Of a DNA stretch of 64,000 nt, positions 60,700 to 64,000 are shown one piece after another (position 1 is the first letter of the stretch; the number at the start of each line of letters is the position of its first letter). The stretch is taken from NCBI GenBank assembly GCA_963383645.1, contig OY726558.1, forward strand, positions 180,937,634-181,001,633, in the 5' to 3' direction. The DNA is from Muscardinus avellanarius. Taxonomy: Eukaryota; Chordata; Mammalia; Rodentia; Gliridae. The notes beneath the pieces were generated by a model. It did not search any database and had not been told where the DNA came from. It saw only the letters and a program-made list of their open reading frames with translations. Made by a program: the position numbers and the translations under genes.

Positions 60700-61600
60700 C
60701 TGTTATTCTCCATATTTTTGTTTTTCTTTTTTAAATTGTCATATAGTTAGAATTTACTCTCTGTAGAATTTTAAGTCTGAAATTCTCTACTTAGTAATAT
60801 GGAATAAAGTTTTCCCCTGCCTTTTCATGGGTTGGCAGCTTCTTTTCAGTGCGTCTTTTTAGTTTCATCATACAGATGCAACACAGTTGATTTATCTGTT
60901 AATGTTTACTAATATTTGATTGCTTCCAGTTTCATAGCATCATAAATAAAATTGTTATAAACATTCATGTGCAATTTTTAGATAAACATAAATGCTCACA
61001 TTTAGGTAAATATCTACAACCACAATTGCTGGATCATAGTGTTTGACAATATTTAGTAAAAAAAAAATTGTCAAAATGTCTTTAAAAATGACTACATTGT
61101 GTGTGGGGGGAGGGGAGTACTGGGGATGGAACCCAGGAGCATTCTACCTCTGAACTATATCCTTCAGCCCTATTTCTTTATTCTTTTTGTTGAATCAGGG
61201 TCTTGCTAAATGGCAGAGAGCCTCACTAAGCAGCTGAGGTTAGCTGCAAACCTTTGATCCTCCTGTCTCAATGTCCCAAGTTACTGAGATTACAAGTGTG
61301 TGACACCATGCTTGGCTTGACTGTATTATTTTTAATTTCCACAAAACATGTGTGATTCTTTTGCTGGTCCATATTTTTGCCAGCATTTGGTGTCATCTAT
61401 GTTTTAGATTTTAGCCATAGCAGGTGTATTGTAGTATTTAATTATTCAGTTTTTTAAGTTTCTAATTACACACATTTTGGGGCATCTTTTTATAAGCTAT
61501 ATTCTCACTGTGTATCATCTTGGGTGATATGTATGTTTATTTTTGTGTATTTTTATGATTGTTTTTATATATTTATTTTCTTGTTTATATTTATTTTCTT
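60700..61600 (-). mobile_element. Ancient LINE-1 ORF2 fragment, interrupted by a SINE
   Basis: 'ttgcttccagtttcatagca', 'ataaataaaattgttataaa', 'caattgctggatcatagtgt', then after the SINE 'attttagccatagcaggtgt' and 'ggggcatctttttataagct' follow reverse-strand ancient L1 ORF2 DNA. Confidence 0.65.
61090..61318 (-). mobile_element. SINE, B1-dID-like
   Basis: 'gtactggggatggaacccag', 'ctctgaactatatccttcag', 'acaagtgtgtgacaccatgc'. The tail has become (TG)n/G-rich. Nested in the ancient L1. Confidence 0.9.
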
Positions 61601-61819
61601 AATTCACAAATTATAGCTGTAAATGTTTCCTGAGTACCAAACAATGTAATGATTTATGAAAATAGCGTTGAATGATTAAATCAATATAATTAACATATCC
61701 GTTGCTTTAGGTACTCATTTTTATTATGAGATAATATGAAATTTATTATTTTAGGTATTTTGAAATGTACAATTTACTGTTACTAATAATAGTTGTAATT
61801 CTGTGCAAAAATCTAAAAA

Positions 61820-62125
61820 AAATCTTTATTTTTTCTGTGTAAACAAAATATTGTCTTTGACTAACATCTCTTCATTGTCTATCCTCTTACCATCTAATAA
61901 CCATAATTTCACTCCCTGCTTCTGTGAGTTCAGTTGTTGACGATCCAACATATAAATAGTACATGTTAGAATAGATAGTTGTCTTTCTGTGCCTGGCTCG
62001 TTTCACCTGGCTCAATGTCATCCATATTAATTAATTTTCTCCCAAATGACAGAATTTTCTTCCTTTTAAATAGAATAGCATTGCATTGTATTACATTTTC
62101 TATATCCATTTATTTGTTTACTGAA
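61820..62125 (-). mobile_element. Ancient LINE-1 3' end
   Basis: 'tgactaacatctcttcattg', 'ctgcttctgtgagttcag', 'cctggctcgtttcacctggc', 'tcaatgtcatccatattaat' correspond in order to the reverse strand of ancient eutherian L1 3' ends. Confidence 0.65.
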
Positions 62126-63309
62126 ATTTGAATTATAAGTATTTATGTGTATATTTTGGATGCTTAATCTTTATGTACTGTGTAAATTTACTCCGAGTCT
62201 TTACTTGTTCTTTTCTTCTTATAACAGTGACATTCACAGTACTTAAACATTTAACTTTAATGAGATACATTTTATTAATTTTGTCTTTCATGGATCATGA
62301 CTTCAATGTTGTAACTAAAATGTCATCACTAAACCCAAGGTCATCAGATCTTACTTTCCAAAAGTGTTATAGTTCATTTTTGTTTTTACATTTAGTTAGG
62401 TAATAAACTCCAAATTATTTTTTGTTAAAGTTTCAAGTCATTATCTAAACACTATTTTCATGTTCAATAAATATCTACTGCTAATTTATTATACATTTTA
62501 TATTAGGTACTCTTTTCCACTTGGATTTCCAGTTATTCAAATATTACAACTAGAAAAAAATCATCTTTGTCATGAGATAAAGCTTGATTATGTGAAGGAT
62601 CCTGAGATTTTTTTATATGAAAGGGGAGGAAAATTTGACTCAGGGCAGAGTTAAATTTTGACAGAGAATAATCTCAGCATGAACCAGTCAGAGACAGAAA
62701 GATTTATTTAGGAAGACAGGAGTGCACATTCAAAGAAATGTGGGCCATTTCCAGAGTGAAAAATATAGTTGGAGATTCATGGTTTTTCTTTTATAGATGA
62801 CTTTTGTGAGGGGGTATATGGAAATGACAACAGTCTGATAATCACAAAAGTAATAAGGGTATTTTGGTCATTTACAGTCTGCTGATGGGAACTTCACTCT
62901 GTTATCAATAGGTTTCTCTTTTCTTTAAACTATTCAGAAATGTCCAAGGATATTACTTTTTTGTATGACCTTTTCCCCTAGCCAACATATCCCTTTACCT
63001 ATCTCATCCTAGGTTGAACATCAACAGTTCAAGGTATCCTGCAAGTGAATGTACCATCTTTTCAGATCTTTTGTGTAGTCTTTGTAGTCTGATCAGTAAT
63101 GACTTCCTTGAGAACAGTCAAAAGTGCTCAGGATAATTAATACAGATTTACAAATTTCTCAAACATTTGAGATTAGTAAGACTGGGGGTAGTGATGATAG
63201 GTCTGGCTTGAGTAATGAGTATATTCGGGAATTTTCTTATAGTCTTCAATTTTTTTTCTACTCTGAATTTTCCACCTTTATTGAGACACATTGAGAAATG
63301 TTCTAACTT
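62126..63309. other. Single-copy DNA, unassigned
   Basis: Nothing assigned. 62640-62780 ('aggaagacaggagtgcacat', 'aaatgtgggccatttccaga') is more balanced in composition and could be an old LTR in reverse, but I cannot name it. Confidence 0.4.
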
Positions 63310-63540
63310 TTTAAAATTTTTAATTGGTGCATTGTAGTCATACATCTTGATGGGATAAAAGATGGTGGAGACATATATGCACACATCACCTAATTAGCTC
63401 TTACCCAATTCCCTCCCCATTCCCTACCCCCCCCTCCTTTCCATGCTTGGCTTAGTGATTGACTTTGATGTTTGTTTAAGTACATCATGTACTTTAGAGA
63501 GTTTTCCCTTTCTCTCTCCCATCCCCTCAATATTAAAGTG
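63310..63540 (-). mobile_element. LINE-1 3' UTR end, 5'-truncated
   Basis: 'attggtgcattgtagtcata', 'agatggtggagacatatatg', 'catgcttggcttagtgattg', 'taagtacatcatgtacttta'. Clear copy of the common 3' end. Confidence 0.88.
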
Positions 63541-63689
63541 ACATTTCTCTTGTTCTACATTTGTATCTCCTTTCTTATTCTATCACATTTCTATTAATTA
63601 TTTTTGTACTTTTTGTATTTTATTCTATCTCATCTCCATGAACTATCTCTGCCATGTTTCAAATCATGGTTGTGTAGGTTTCTATCCAA

Positions 63690-63835
63690 TATTTATTTTT
63701 TCTATTGATTTTTTCACCTATTCTCTTGTTAATATTACCTTGTCTTTATTTTTGTCACTTTATAATAGGTTTTGGTTTAGAGTTATGTCAGTCCTATAGC
63801 ATTTTATTTCTTCTTTTTTTGGAAAAATTTAAAAG
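63690..63835 (-). mobile_element. Possible ancient LINE-1 ORF2 scrap
   Basis: 'tgtcactttataataggttt' and 'gttatgtcagtcctatagca' resemble reverse-strand L1 ORF2 DNA upstream of the thumb region. Short and diverged. The remaining bases to 64000 show nothing. Confidence 0.4.
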
Positions 63836-64000
63836 TTATTAAAGACTATTAATTTGCAAAATCATTGATGGTTATTGCTTGCCAATCACTCATGTTCCAC
63901 ACCTGAAAGCTACAGACTTGAAGCTTGAACAAAGTGAGAGAGTATTCAAAGATCTGTGTCATTAAAGACAATGAGCCTAGAAAACTTGAGAGCTATCTAA

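Noticed and set aside
60518..60766. Frame with Asn-Lys repeats and its minus-strand Cys-Phe counterpart
   Set aside because: Translation of the (CAAAAA)n SINE tail.

Overview
This is nuclear DNA from a rodent, most likely a squirrel-related one (Sciuridae or a near relative). The window is AT-rich and dominated by interspersed repeats. Its signature repeat is a dimeric SINE with a B1/7SL-like left half, recognisable by 'gcctcccaa..tgggattacaagcgtgc' read on the minus strand. The right half is tRNA-derived and ID-like, recognisable by 'gtagctcagaggtagaatg..ggttcaatccccagta'. This matches the B1-dID family known from sciurids, dormice and some other rodents. LINE-1 copies of several ages and MaLR LTRs complete the mammalian picture. 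I see no convincing host protein-coding exon, rRNA, tRNA, CRISPR or prokaryotic gene. The open frames present are LINE-1 remnants, simple-sequence artefacts or chance.

Layout. 1-7 kb: two MaLR LTR remnants in opposite orientations, three SINEs and a nest in which an old SINE is split by a younger SINE and by an L1 3' end. 7.7-12.3 kb: a class I-like endogenous retrovirus copy that starts at R and ends at the R polyadenylation site, so it looks like an L1-processed copy of a retroviral transcript. 12.3-21 kb: mostly single-copy AT-rich DNA with a few SINEs and L1 3' tails. 21-28 kb: overlapping old L1 fragments, one carrying an inverted and younger L1 ORF1 with a single in-frame stop, followed by a SINE with a duplicated B1 half. 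28-36 kb: more old L1 tails and SINEs. 36.5-38.9 kb: a 5'-inverted (twin-primed) L1 with perfect 14-bp target-site duplications. 39-51 kb: SINEs, L1 tails, microsatellites and a somewhat GC-richer single-copy island near 48.7-49.1 kb. 53-59 kb: a long, decayed L1 with 5' region, ORF1 and ORF2 lacking most of the reverse transcriptase, containing a 167-nt polypurine tract and a nested SINE. 59-64 kb: SINEs and old L1 fragments.

The window behaves as a gene desert or a long intron. Functional content visible from sequence alone is limited to retrotransposon signals: pol III boxes in SINEs, and a TATA box and poly(A) signals in the retroviral LTR. I found no new coding system. The most informative structures are the retrotransposition scars: R-to-R retroviral copy, twin priming, ORF1-only L1 piece, and dimer/trimer SINE rearrangements.
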